Below are positions 30,996 to 39,603 of a stretch of 64,000 nucleotides of DNA, piece after piece. The number at the start of each line of letters is the position of its first letter. The stretch's first letter is position 1. The notes below the pieces were generated by a model. That model saw nothing but the letters and a program-made list of their open reading frames with translations, ran no database searches and was not told the origin of the DNA. Made by a program: the position numbers and the translations under genes. The stretch spans positions 682,001 to 746,000 of the forward strand of contig NZ_CP018787.1 in assembly GCF_002127965.1 (NCBI RefSeq), read 5' to 3'. Origin of the DNA: Oxalobacter formigenes. Lineage in GTDB: Bacteria; Pseudomonadota; Gammaproteobacteria; Burkholderiales; Burkholderiaceae_D.

Positions 30996-32288
30996 CTATT
31001 TCTTCTTTTTTTCTGCCTGTCTGTCCAGTTCAGCCAGAAAATCGAGCTTGTCACCTATTTTGATTTCCAGTCCTCTTGGAACGGGCTGGTACCAGCCCGG
31101 TTCTTTCATGCCATCCGGCAAGTAGGTTTCTCCGGCGGCATAGGCGTTCGGTTCATCATGGGCATACCGGTATTCATGTCCGTAACCGAGTTCTTTCATC
31201 AATCTGGTCGGAGCATTGCGCAAGTGAACGGGCACTTCACGGCTGGTATCCTGTTTCACAAAGGCTCTGGCCTTGTTGTAAGCCATATATCCGGCATTGC
31301 TCTTGGCGGCGATGGCCATGTAGATGACAGCCTGCGCCAGTGCCAGTTCACCTTCAGGACTGCCGAGGCGTTCATACGTCAGGGCGGCTTCGTTGGCGAT
31401 CTGCGCCGCTCTGGGATCAGCCAGCCCGATGTCTTCCCATGCCATGCGAATGATCCGGCGTGCCAGATAGCGGGGATCGACACCACCGTCGAGCATGCGG
31501 GTGAACCAGTACAGCGCAGCATCCGGATGGGAACCGCGTACCGACTTGTGCAGGGCCGATATCTGGTCGTAAAAATGATCGCCCTTGTTGTCGAAACGGC
31601 GCATGGCGTCGCCCAGTGTCTCTTTCAAGAGCGTCACATCGATTACAGCCTGTTTTTTCGTCGTTGCCGCCTGAGCGGTGATTTCAAGGTTGTTCAACAG
31701 TTTTCTGGCGTCCCCGTCGGCACTCATCACCAGCATGTCACGCGCTTCACCGGATAGTGTCAAATCCGTCAGGATTTCATCCAGTGCACGGGTCAACAGG
31801 GTATTCAGATCGTCGTTGCCGAGTGATTGCAGGACATACACTGCCGCGCGTGACAGCAGGGCGTTGTTGACTTCAAATGACGGGTTTTCCGTCGTGGCGC
31901 CGATAAAAGTGAACAGGCCGCTTTCCACATGAGGGAGGAAAGCGTCCTGCTGGCTTTTGTTGAAGCGATGGACTTCATCGACGAACAGGATCGTTCTGCG
32001 GCCCGAATTGGAGCGGATAATTTTGGCGTGTTCCACTGCGTCACGAATGTCTTTTACACCTGACAAAACGGCGGACAGGGCAATGAATTCGGCATTGAAA
32101 CCGTCGGCCATCAGTCGCGCCAGCGTCGTTTTGCCCACACCTGGCGGACCCCATAAAATCATCGAATGCGGTTCCCCCGATTCGAAAGCGACGCGCAGGG
32201 GTTTGCCGGGGCCCAGCAAGTGCTGCTGCCCGACAACTTCGTCTATGTTTTTGGGACGCAAGCGTTCCGCCAGAGGAGCTTGTGACAT
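30996..32288 (-). CDS. rarA: replication-associated recombination protein A
   Basis: AAA+ ATPase (MgsA/RarA, related to clamp loaders) acting at stalled replication forks. The start is set at the ATG at 32288 (MSQAPLAERLRPKNIDEVVG), giving 430 residues; the upstream extension is not family-like. Walker A is GPPGVGKTTLA, Walker B FVDEVHRF, and sensor ATTENPSFEVN follows. The C-terminal half carries the RarA-specific SVRGSHPDAALYWFTRML and PLYLPDG-like segments. It ends in four lysines. Convergent with the autotransporter and divergent from the Nudix gene. Confidence 0.95.
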   Translation of the reverse strand: MSQAPLAERLRPKNIDEVVGQQHLLGPGKPLRVAFESGEPHSMILWGPPGVGKTTLARLMADGFNAEFIALSAVLSGVKDIRDAVEHAKIIRSNSGRRTILFVDEVHRFNKSQQDAFLPHVESGLFTFIGATTENPSFEVNNALLSRAAVYVLQSLGNDDLNTLLTRALDEILTDLTLSGEARDMLVMSADGDARKLLNNLEITAQAATTKKQAVIDVTLLKETLGDAMRRFDNKGDHFYDQISALHKSVRGSHPDAALYWFTRMLDGGVDPRYLARRIIRMAWEDIGLADPRAAQIANEAALTYERLGSPEGELALAQAVIYMAIAAKSNAGYMAYNKARAFVKQDTSREVPVHLRNAPTRLMKELGYGHEYRYAHDEPNAYAAGETYLPDGMKEPGWYQPVPRGLEIKIGDKLDFLAELDRQAEKKKK

Positions 32289-32481
32289 AAAAGATGAAAT
32301 CCGGTTTAAAAAGAGAAGTCTATCCGATAGAGCGCCTGTCCTGCAAAAAGGTTTCAAAATTGACGGATTATTTTCAGATTTGTCGGGAAGGGTAAACGTA
32401 ATGGGGAAACATTGTTCTTTCTGTTTCGCCGTGAAGCGATTGGGATTACTATTCGTTTTTTGAAATCGGACAGACTGGCTT

Positions 32482-33090
32482 ATGAGTACAACTGAAAACA
32501 GGGAAGGAAATCCGGAAGGATTTGAAGATTCCGATCTGATTGAAACGTATCTTGACGGGGAAACCGTTTACAGGGGCAGTTTTTTCAACGTCGAAAAAGA
32601 CAGGGTCTGTTTGCCCAATGGTGCGATTGCCACCCGGGAATATATCCGTCATCCGGGGGCTGTAGTCATTTTGCCCCTGTTCGATGATGGGACGGTTTTA
32701 CTGGAGCGGCAGTTCCGTTTTCCGGTAAACCGGATTTTTCTGGAATTTCCTGCCGGTAAAATCGACAAGGGAGAAGATACCCTCGATTCCGCCAAAAGAG
32801 AGTTGAAGGAAGAAACGGGGTATTCCGCGTCGAACTGGCAATATGTAACGACTATCCACAATGCAATCGGATATTCCGACGAGCAATTGATTGTTTATCT
32901 GGCGAAGGATTTGCAGGCCGGGAGCGCGCGTCCGGATGAAGAAGAATTCGTTCAGACCTTCAGAACTCCGGTTTCCCAACTGCTTGAATGGGTCAAAAAT
33001 GGCACAATTACTGACGTCAAAACCGTCATTGGATCGTTTTGGCTTGAAAAAATTGTAAATAATCAATGGGAAGCCGAAAAAGTTGTGTGA
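32482..33090 (+). CDS. Nudix hydrolase, ADP-ribose pyrophosphatase type
   Basis: Likely hydrolyses ADP-ribose or related nucleoside diphosphates to monophosphates. The Nudix box is complete: G92, E98, then REL and EE at 106-111 and G113, in the stretch from GKIDKGE to EETGY. The preceding GAVVILPLFDDG and LLERQFRFPVN match the NudF/YffH-like branch. Length 202 is normal. It may share a short divergent promoter region with rarA. The 140 bases between its stop and cspA form the cspA leader. Confidence 0.9.
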   Translation: MSTTENREGNPEGFEDSDLIETYLDGETVYRGSFFNVEKDRVCLPNGAIATREYIRHPGAVVILPLFDDGTVLLERQFRFPVNRIFLEFPAGKIDKGEDTLDSAKRELKEETGYSASNWQYVTTIHNAIGYSDEQLIVYLAKDLQAGSARPDEEEFVQTFRTPVSQLLEWVKNGTITDVKTVIGSFWLEKIVNNQWEAEKVV

Positions 33091-33230
33091 CAAATGAAAA
33101 TTTGGTTTATGATGTTTGCTGTCGTTTTTGAGGTTTAGGTAGCGGTGCGGTATCTACTGTCATGTCGTTTCTGCTTCAAACGATTTGTGAGGCGAAAGCC
33201 TGGTTTAACTGAAGAAATAGGAAATTAGTA

Positions 33231-33434
33231 ATGGCAACAGGTACTGTTAAGTGGTTCAACGATTCCAAAGGTTTCGGATTTATTACTCCTGATGAAGGTG
33301 GTGAAGATGTGTTCGCGCATTTTTCCGCTATCAAATCGGACGGTTTCAAATCCCTGAAAGAAAACCAGCGTGTTTCTTTCGAAGTCACGACCGGCCCTAA
33401 AGGCAAACAGGCTGCAAACATCGACGTTATCTGA
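33231..33434 (+). CDS. cspA: cold-shock protein, CspA family
   Basis: Single OB-fold nucleic-acid chaperone that melts RNA structure, often cold-induced. The 67 residues hold RNP1 (KGFGFI, 13-18) and RNP2 (VFAHF, 27-31), and the start [10 protein letters not shown] is typical. AGGAAA precedes the ATG by about 7 bases. The leader between 33091 and 33230 is long for so small a gene, as in known cspA mRNAs where the leader acts as a thermosensor; no specific cold-box sequence could be confirmed. Monocistronic with a strong terminator. Confidence 0.96.
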   Translation: MATGTVKWFNDSKGFGFITPDEGGEDVFAHFSAIKSDGFKSLKENQRVSFEVTTGPKGKQAANIDVI

Positions 33435-33518
33435 TAAATGACGTTGACTGTTTGATCGAACAGTCTGGGTTTTTCTCGTTTACCTTGTGTAAATCGGGAA
33501 TCGAACGACCCGAATAAA

Positions 33519-33552
33519 TAAAAAAGGAATGCATTTGCATTCCTTTTTTTAT
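33519..33552. terminator. bidirectional terminator for cspA and the MFS gene
   Basis: AAAAAAGGAATGCA pairs perfectly with TGCATTCCTTTTTT. T-runs exist on both strands, serving cspA (+) and the convergent transporter (-). Confidence 0.88.
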
Positions 33553-33583
33553 ATCCGCTGACGAATAAAATGCATCAATGGAA

Positions 33584-34804
33584 TCAGCGATTCTCGGGTA
33601 TGCGAAACATTTTTCTTGACCAGGCGAACAGCCATAACAGGGCACACAGGCTTCCCGAGACCAGGCTGATCGTGCCGACCGCCATCGTGAGATTCGGCCA
33701 GTCGAGTGAACAGAGCATCATGGACAGGCTGCCGAAGAGCAGGGCGATACATCCCCACAGGGAACCGACGGTTCCATTATCGGTATCGATCTGGTTCATG
33801 ATCAGCATGGTACCCGCCGGACGGCTGGCACTACCAAAAAAGGTAACCGGAATATAAAGGAAGGCAAAGGCATAAGGCGAAAGCGTTCCGAAAATAAGGA
33901 TCATCGCACCGGACGCCGCGACAGAGGCGAAACAGATCGTCAGAAAAAGGACGCGTGGAATTTTTCGAAGCACCCTGAGATACAGGATCGGCGCCAGCAT
34001 GGCAAAGCAGCCGTTCAATGCAAAAAAGTAACTGTATTCCTGTGCAGACAGTTTGAACAGGTCCATATAAATGAAGGACGATGTCGACAGGAAAGACATC
34101 ACCGGCATAATGATGAGCGAGAACGTGAACAGGAGAATCAGAATGCCTTTGTTCTTCAGGACGAAGCCGATGCGTGTCAGGGATCGTAGCGCCGAACCTT
34201 CGGTCGCATTTGTCAATGTTTCTTTCAGGAAGAAACACAGGATCAGGCCGAGAATGCCGCAAAGGATCAGTACGACAAACAAACCTCGCCACGAGATGAA
34301 TTCAAGCAGGAAGGCGCCGATGATCGGGGCAAGCATGGGGCAAAGAATGGTCAGCGTCTGAATCCAGACCAGCACGCGTTCCATGACCAGTCCCTTGAAA
34401 TTGTCTTTTACGATCGCCATCGATACCGCCTGGATCGCACCGCTGCCGATTGCCTGAATGGCGCGACCGGCAATCAGGTGATAAATGCTCTGGGACAGAA
34501 CACAGGTCAGGCTGCCAAGGATGTATAAAACGATGCCGATATAGAGAATCGGCTTGCGGCCGAATTTGTCGGTAAACGGCCCCCACAACAGCATCGAGAT
34601 CGCGAAGAACAGCATGAAAAAGCTGAGCGTGAAGTTCGTCAGTTCCGGTGTGGCGGAAAAATACTCGGCCATCGTCGGCATGGCCGGCAGATACAGGTCG
34701 ATGGAAAGGGGGACGAAGGCATTCAGAAATGCCAGAAAGGCGATCAGACCCTTCGAGCCAAATGGAAATACTTTCTCAAGTTGTGCTTCTTCTTCGGTTT
34801 TCAT
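33584..34804 (-). CDS. Bcr/CflA-type MFS drug efflux transporter
   Basis: Inner-membrane proton-driven exporter of the DHA1 Bcr/CflA group, whose members export bicyclomycin, chloramphenicol or similar. The 406 residues form about 12 membrane segments. The opening LNAFVPLSIDLYLPAMPTMA is characteristic, with the membrane-embedded aspartate of DLYLPA. Motif A between segments 2 and 3 is GPFTDKFGRKPILY. Segment 4 carries AGRAIQAIGSGA. Its own promoter with a tandem repeat lies upstream. Substrate unknown. Confidence 0.9.
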   Translation of the reverse strand: MKTEEEAQLEKVFPFGSKGLIAFLAFLNAFVPLSIDLYLPAMPTMAEYFSATPELTNFTLSFFMLFFAISMLLWGPFTDKFGRKPILYIGIVLYILGSLTCVLSQSIYHLIAGRAIQAIGSGAIQAVSMAIVKDNFKGLVMERVLVWIQTLTILCPMLAPIIGAFLLEFISWRGLFVVLILCGILGLILCFFLKETLTNATEGSALRSLTRIGFVLKNKGILILLFTFSLIIMPVMSFLSTSSFIYMDLFKLSAQEYSYFFALNGCFAMLAPILYLRVLRKIPRVLFLTICFASVAASGAMILIFGTLSPYAFAFLYIPVTFFGSASRPAGTMLIMNQIDTDNGTVGSLWGCIALLFGSLSMMLCSLDWPNLTMAVGTISLVSGSLCALLWLFAWSRKMFRIPENR

Positions 34805-34899
34805 GGAAGGGCCATTGTTTTTGTTTTTCCGGATGTTTGCCGGTTCAAATGTGTGGCTACAGGCCCTGTTTTTGTCAAACCGGAGTCTGCAGGGGGCAC

Positions 34900-34949
34900 A
34901 TTATAACGGATTCAGTCACGTTCACTGCTTAAAAGTGACGTTACTGCTT
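34900..34949 (-). promoter_or_regulatory. MFS gene promoter with tandem repeat
   Basis: On the minus strand 34905-34900 reads TATAAT, about 95 bases before the transporter ATG. Directly upstream lie two imperfect direct copies, AGTCACGTTCACTGCTT (34914-34930) and AGTGACGTT-ACTGCTT (34934-34949), covering the -35 area. They may bind a regulator of efflux. Confidence 0.4.
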
Positions 34950-35056
34950 CTGTTGCCGGAATGAAAGAGGGCAGTCCGTGAAAAGCGTATCAATTTGTTA
35001 CAGGCGGATTTTTCATATCCGGTTGGACTGTTTTGACGGAAATAGTTCAGGAACGT

Positions 35057-35476
35057 TTATGGCGTCATCAACTGGCGTACTTCGGACGGGACAGGCATCG
35101 ATTTGCCGGTTTCGATATCGATCCAGACGACTTTGGAGCCACCCAGTGCACAGAGCACGTCGGGCGCATCTGTGCGCCGGATTTCCTGTACGATTTCAAA
35201 GCTGGAACGCCCGGGAGAACCGGCATACGTTTTTATTTCGAGGTTCCCCGGATAGACGACAGGAGCATAATAATGACAGTAACAGCTGACGACGACAGTT
35301 TCCGAACCGGCATGTTCCCTTCCGATACTGGAATACCATTCGATACGGGCCTGTTCGAGATAACGGAAATAAGTGACATTATTGACATGGCCCATCGCAT
35401 CCATATCACCCCAGCGGATCGGCATCCGGGAAACATGAACCAGCTTTTTGTCGGATAATATCGGGTCACTTGTCAT
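35057..35476 (-). CDS. hotdog-fold acyl-CoA thioesterase (4HBT family)
   Basis: Hydrolyses an acyl-CoA or acyl-ACP thioester. The start is placed at the ATG at 35476, supported by AGGAG eight bases upstream; this gives 139 residues, the normal size. The active-site segment WGDMDAMGHVNNVTYFRYLE holds the conserved aspartate. The second strand region SYCHYYAPVVYPGNLEI also fits the YbgC/4HBT group. Divergent from ETF-QO with 116 bases between. Natural acyl group unknown. Confidence 0.9.
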   Translation of the reverse strand: MTSDPILSDKKLVHVSRMPIRWGDMDAMGHVNNVTYFRYLEQARIEWYSSIGREHAGSETVVVSCYCHYYAPVVYPGNLEIKTYAGSPGRSSFEIVQEIRRTDAPDVLCALGGSKVVWIDIETGKSMPVPSEVRQLMTP

Positions 35477-35592
35477 CGTGATTTTCTCCTGTGGATACTT
35501 TGAAATTTGGACATCAGCCAATATCATGTCATGATTTTGCGATAAGCTCCATTATCGTTACATCCCGATTAACCCTGAAAAGTATGTAAAGC

Positions 35593-37272
35593 ATGGCCCA
35601 AAACAATACGCCGGGCATTGAAGAATCCGGTCCGCGCGAAATGATGGAATATGATGTCGTGATTGTCGGTGGCGGTCCGTCGGGACTGTCGGCAGCCATC
35701 CGTCTCAAGCAGCTTGCCGCTGAAAACGGGCAGGACATCTCCGTTTGTGTGCTTGAAAAAGGGTCGGAGCTGGGGGCGCATATCTTGTCCGGCGCGGTTA
35801 TGGACCCTCGTGCCTTGTCCGAATTGCTGCCCGACTGGAAGGCAAAAGGCGCTCCGGTGTCCGTCGCTGTCACGGAAGACCGTTTTCTTTTTTTAAGCAA
35901 GAGCGGGGCGATCAAAACACCCGGTTTCATGTTGCCCAAAGCGATGCATAACAAGGGTAACTACATTATTTCGCTTGCCAATCTCGTCCGGTGGCTGGGC
36001 GAACAGGCGGAAGCACTGGGCGTCGACGTTTTTCCGGGTTTTGCCGCAGCTGAAGTACTTTATGACGATAAGCTCGCTGTCAAAGGTGTCGCGACTGGCA
36101 ATATGGGAATCGGCAAAGACGGGAAACCGACGGATAACTTCCAGCCGGGGATGGAACTGCACGCACGATATACCCTTTTTGCCGAGGGAGCACGGGGGCA
36201 ACTGGGGAAAGAACTGATTGAAAAATATGAGCTCGATGCCGGATGCGATCCGCAAGGCTATGCCATCGGGATCAAGGAAATCTGGAAAGTCCGGCCTGAA
36301 GTTCACCAGAGCGGTCTGGTCATGCATACAGCAGGCTGGCCGCTGGATGCCGATACCTATGGCGGGTCGTTCATGTACCATATGGACAATAATGAGGTCG
36401 CTATCGGTTTTACTGTCGGACTGGCCTACAAAAATCCGTATCTTTCTCCTTATGAGGAATTCCAGCGTTATAAAACCCATCCGGCCATTTCGCATTTTCT
36501 GGAAGGCGGCGAACGGATCGCTTATGGTGCGCGTGCCATTGCGGCAGGTGGAATTCAGGCTTTGCCGGAAGTCGCTTTCCCCGGCGGTGCCCTTCTCGGG
36601 TGCGATGCCGGTTTCATGAACGGTGGCCGCATCAAGGGCATTCACTCAGCAATCAAATCCGGCATGCTCGCTGCCGAAGCGGCTTTTTCCGCCATCGGTG
36701 AAGACCGGAAGCAGGATGTCTTGCAGGCTTATCCGGATGCTTTCAGACGGTCATGGCTTTATGACGAACTGTTCAGGATGCGTAATTTCAAACCTCTGAT
36801 GGGCAATAATCTGTATTGGGGGACGCTGATGTTCGGTATCGATCAGGTCATTTTCAGGGGGAAAGCGCCCTGGACGCTACACAGGAAAAAGGCGGATCAC
36901 GAATATCTCTTGCCTGCCGACCAGTGCGAACCGGTCGAATATCCAAAACCGGACGGCAAGCTGACGTTCGATATCCCCTCATCCCTTTACCTGTCCGGTA
37001 CGATGCATGAGGAAAACCAGCCGGCTCATTTGACGCTGAAAAATCCGGATATTCCTGTAACCGTCAATTTCACGAAATACGCCGGTCCCGAAGCCCGTTA
37101 TTGCCCGGCAGCCGTTTATGAATTCGTGACGGATTCCGATGGAAAAACACGTTTGCAGATCAATGCCGCCAACTGTCTGCACTGCAAAACCTGCGATATC
37201 AAGGACCCGACACAGAATATTATCTGGATCGCTCCCGAAGGAGGCGGCGGCCCGAACTACCCGAATATGTAA
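35593..37272 (+). CDS. electron transfer flavoprotein-ubiquinone oxidoreductase
   Basis: Passes electrons from reduced ETF, and so from acyl-CoA and related dehydrogenases, to ubiquinone in the membrane. The 559 residues begin with an FAD-binding motif (VVIVGGGPSGLSAAIRLKQ, about 22-40). GMELHARYTLFAEGARGQLG and GGIQALPEVAFPGGALLGCD match the family. The 4Fe-4S cluster ligands are C504 (YCPAAVYEF), C528, C531 and C534 (CLHCKTCDIKDPTQNI). The end PEGGGGPNYPNM is diagnostic. No ETF subunit genes are nearby. Confidence 0.96.
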   Translation: MAQNNTPGIEESGPREMMEYDVVIVGGGPSGLSAAIRLKQLAAENGQDISVCVLEKGSELGAHILSGAVMDPRALSELLPDWKAKGAPVSVAVTEDRFLFLSKSGAIKTPGFMLPKAMHNKGNYIISLANLVRWLGEQAEALGVDVFPGFAAAEVLYDDKLAVKGVATGNMGIGKDGKPTDNFQPGMELHARYTLFAEGARGQLGKELIEKYELDAGCDPQGYAIGIKEIWKVRPEVHQSGLVMHTAGWPLDADTYGGSFMYHMDNNEVAIGFTVGLAYKNPYLSPYEEFQRYKTHPAISHFLEGGERIAYGARAIAAGGIQALPEVAFPGGALLGCDAGFMNGGRIKGIHSAIKSGMLAAEAAFSAIGEDRKQDVLQAYPDAFRRSWLYDELFRMRNFKPLMGNNLYWGTLMFGIDQVIFRGKAPWTLHRKKADHEYLLPADQCEPVEYPKPDGKLTFDIPSSLYLSGTMHEENQPAHLTLKNPDIPVTVNFTKYAGPEARYCPAAVYEFVTDSDGKTRLQINAANCLHCKTCDIKDPTQNIIWIAPEGGGGPNYPNM

Positions 37273-37420
37273 AAACGTTTTATTCATGCCATAAATCAGT
37301 CCGTTTTTTTCGGAAGGCGTCGCTTTTTCTGAGAAAGTTCTGCATTTCACGAGAGGGAATGGGGTAAGATAAAAGAGATACCCCGAAAAATTCGAAGCTC
37401 TCGGACCTGAAGGAAATGCG

Positions 37421-39598
37421 ATGCGAAATGCAGTGACGCCTGAAGTGCTGGAACTCGTCATTCGTGGCGATTACAAAGACCCTTTTACCGTGCTGGGAAT
37501 GCACAGGGAAAAAGGGAAACTCATTGTCAGGGCTTTGCTTCCACAAGCTGTTTCCGTCGCTGTCGTCGACTCATCCACAGGCAAAAAAATCTCGCCCATG
37601 CAAAGATGGGGCGTTACGGCCCTGTTTGTCGCCGAAATTGCAGGAAAAAAGGAATTGTTTCCCTATCGTCTTGAAATCGACTGGGGCGATCATGTTCAGG
37701 TAATGGAAGACCCATACCGTTTCCCTCCTGTTTTGGGCGATATCGACGTCTGGCTCCTGTCTGAAGGGACGCATCATCGTCCCTATGAAAAACTGGGCGC
37801 GCATCCGATCGGGATGGAAGGTGTACAGGGCGTCAGTTTCGCTGTATGGGCACCGAATGCAAGACGTGTTTCCGTCGTCGGCGATTTCAATGGATGGGAT
37901 GGCCGCCGTCACGTGATGCGGTTTCGCCATGAATGCGGCGTCTGGGAAATGTTTATTCCACATGTCATGCCGGGGGATTTCTACAAGTATGAAATTCTGA
38001 CCCCGGATGGAAAAATACAGCTCAAGGCTGACCCATATGCTTTCCGTTCACAATTGCGTCCCGATACGGCTTCAGTCGTGCACTGGTTGCCCCCACTCAT
38101 TGCTTCGGACCAAAAACGCAAAAATGCCAATGCGCTTGACGCGCCTGTCAGCATTTACGAAGTGCATCTCGGTTCATGGCGATTGCCACAGGACGGCCGT
38201 CGCTGGCTGAGTTATCGGGAACTGGCGGAACAATTGATTCCTTACGTCCGAAGTCTCGCGTTCACGCATATCGAACTGATGCCGGTAAACGAGCATCCAC
38301 TCGACGATTCATGGGGCTATCAGCCGACTGGCCTTTATGCGCCGACAGCCCGTTTCGGCACTCCAGAAGATTTCCGGTATTTCGTACAGACGGCGCATGA
38401 CAACGGGATCGGTGTCATCCTTGACTGGGTTCCTGCCCACTTTCCGGCCGATGCCCATGGACTGGTGAGATTTGACGGGACGGCCCTTTATGAGTACGCC
38501 GATCCGAAAGAAGGCATCCATCAGGATTGGGGCAGTGTCATTTACAATTACAGCCGTACTGAAGTCAGCAATTATCTCGTCGGTAATGCATTGTACTGGA
38601 TCGAGCGTTACGGAGTGGACGGACTTCGCGTCGATGCGGTGGCCTCCATGCTTTACCGGGATTACAGCCGCGCTCCCGGACAATGGGTTCCGAACAAATA
38701 CGGTGGCCGGGAAAATCTGGAAGCAATTGCATTCTTGCGCAAAATGAATGAAATCGTGGGAGTCGAAAGGCCTGAAGCGGTCACGATGGCGGAAGAATCG
38801 ACCAGCTTTCCATCCGTTTCGCGTCCGGTCTGGGACGGCGGCCTTGGTTTCCATTACAAATGGAATCTGGGCTGGATGCACGATACGCTGGCCTATATGC
38901 ATGAAGATCCGGTTCACCGGAAATGGCATCACGACAAGATGCGTTTCGGCCTGATGTATGCCTATTTTGAAAATTTCATTTTGCCGCTTTCTCACGATGA
39001 AGTCGTTCATTGCAAAGGTTCACTGATCGGCAAGATGCCAGGGGATGAATGGCAACGTTTTGCCAACCTTCGGGCATATTACGGTTTCATGTGGGGATTC
39101 CCGGGCAAGAAACTCCTGTTTATGGGCGGTGAATTCGGTCAGTACAATGAATGGAACTCGAACGGCAGTCTTGACTGGAACCTCCTGCAATATCCACTCC
39201 ACGCAGGAATACAGCGCGTCATCCGGGATCTGAATACCGTTTATCGCGATTTTCCTCCTCTTTACAAACGGGATTTCGATCCGGACGGTTTCGAATGGAT
39301 TATCCATGACGATCTGGACAGTTCGGTTTTCTCATTCATACGCAAGGATGAAAACGGACGGTTCGTCATCGTCATGAGCAATTTCACGCCTGTTCCGAGA
39401 TACGGATACCGTTTCGGCGTTCCCGAAGCAGGCTGGTATCGGGAAATCATCAATACCGACGCTGTCATTTATGGCGGAAGTGGTATCCATAACAATGAGT
39501 TGCTGGCGCAGCCGATTCCCTGCAATGGCTATGACTGGTCGGTGGAAGTGACGGCGCCTCCCCTGGCAACGTGCATGCTGGTCAAAAAAGAGGAGTGA
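37421..39598 (+). CDS. glgB: 1,4-alpha-glucan branching enzyme
   Basis: GH13 enzyme adding alpha-1,6 branches to glycogen. The 725 residues comprise N-terminal CBM48-type modules (NFAVWAPNARRVSVVGDFNG-like, about 130-150), the TIM barrel and a C-terminal beta domain. The catalytic triad falls at D405 (GLRVDAVASML), E458 (MAEEST) and D526 (LSHDEVVH), the same numbers as in the E. coli enzyme. An ATG with AAGGA upstream opens it. First gene of the glycogen cluster; the last codons contain AGGAG for glgX, and its TGA overlaps an ATG. Confidence 0.97.
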   Translation: MRNAVTPEVLELVIRGDYKDPFTVLGMHREKGKLIVRALLPQAVSVAVVDSSTGKKISPMQRWGVTALFVAEIAGKKELFPYRLEIDWGDHVQVMEDPYRFPPVLGDIDVWLLSEGTHHRPYEKLGAHPIGMEGVQGVSFAVWAPNARRVSVVGDFNGWDGRRHVMRFRHECGVWEMFIPHVMPGDFYKYEILTPDGKIQLKADPYAFRSQLRPDTASVVHWLPPLIASDQKRKNANALDAPVSIYEVHLGSWRLPQDGRRWLSYRELAEQLIPYVRSLAFTHIELMPVNEHPLDDSWGYQPTGLYAPTARFGTPEDFRYFVQTAHDNGIGVILDWVPAHFPADAHGLVRFDGTALYEYADPKEGIHQDWGSVIYNYSRTEVSNYLVGNALYWIERYGVDGLRVDAVASMLYRDYSRAPGQWVPNKYGGRENLEAIAFLRKMNEIVGVERPEAVTMAEESTSFPSVSRPVWDGGLGFHYKWNLGWMHDTLAYMHEDPVHRKWHHDKMRFGLMYAYFENFILPLSHDEVVHCKGSLIGKMPGDEWQRFANLRAYYGFMWGFPGKKLLFMGGEFGQYNEWNSNGSLDWNLLQYPLHAGIQRVIRDLNTVYRDFPPLYKRDFDPDGFEWIIHDDLDSSVFSFIRKDENGRFVIVMSNFTPVPRYGYRFGVPEAGWYREIINTDAVIYGGSGIHNNELLAQPIPCNGYDWSVEVTAPPLATCMLVKKEE

Positions 39599-39603
39599 TG
39601 CAA

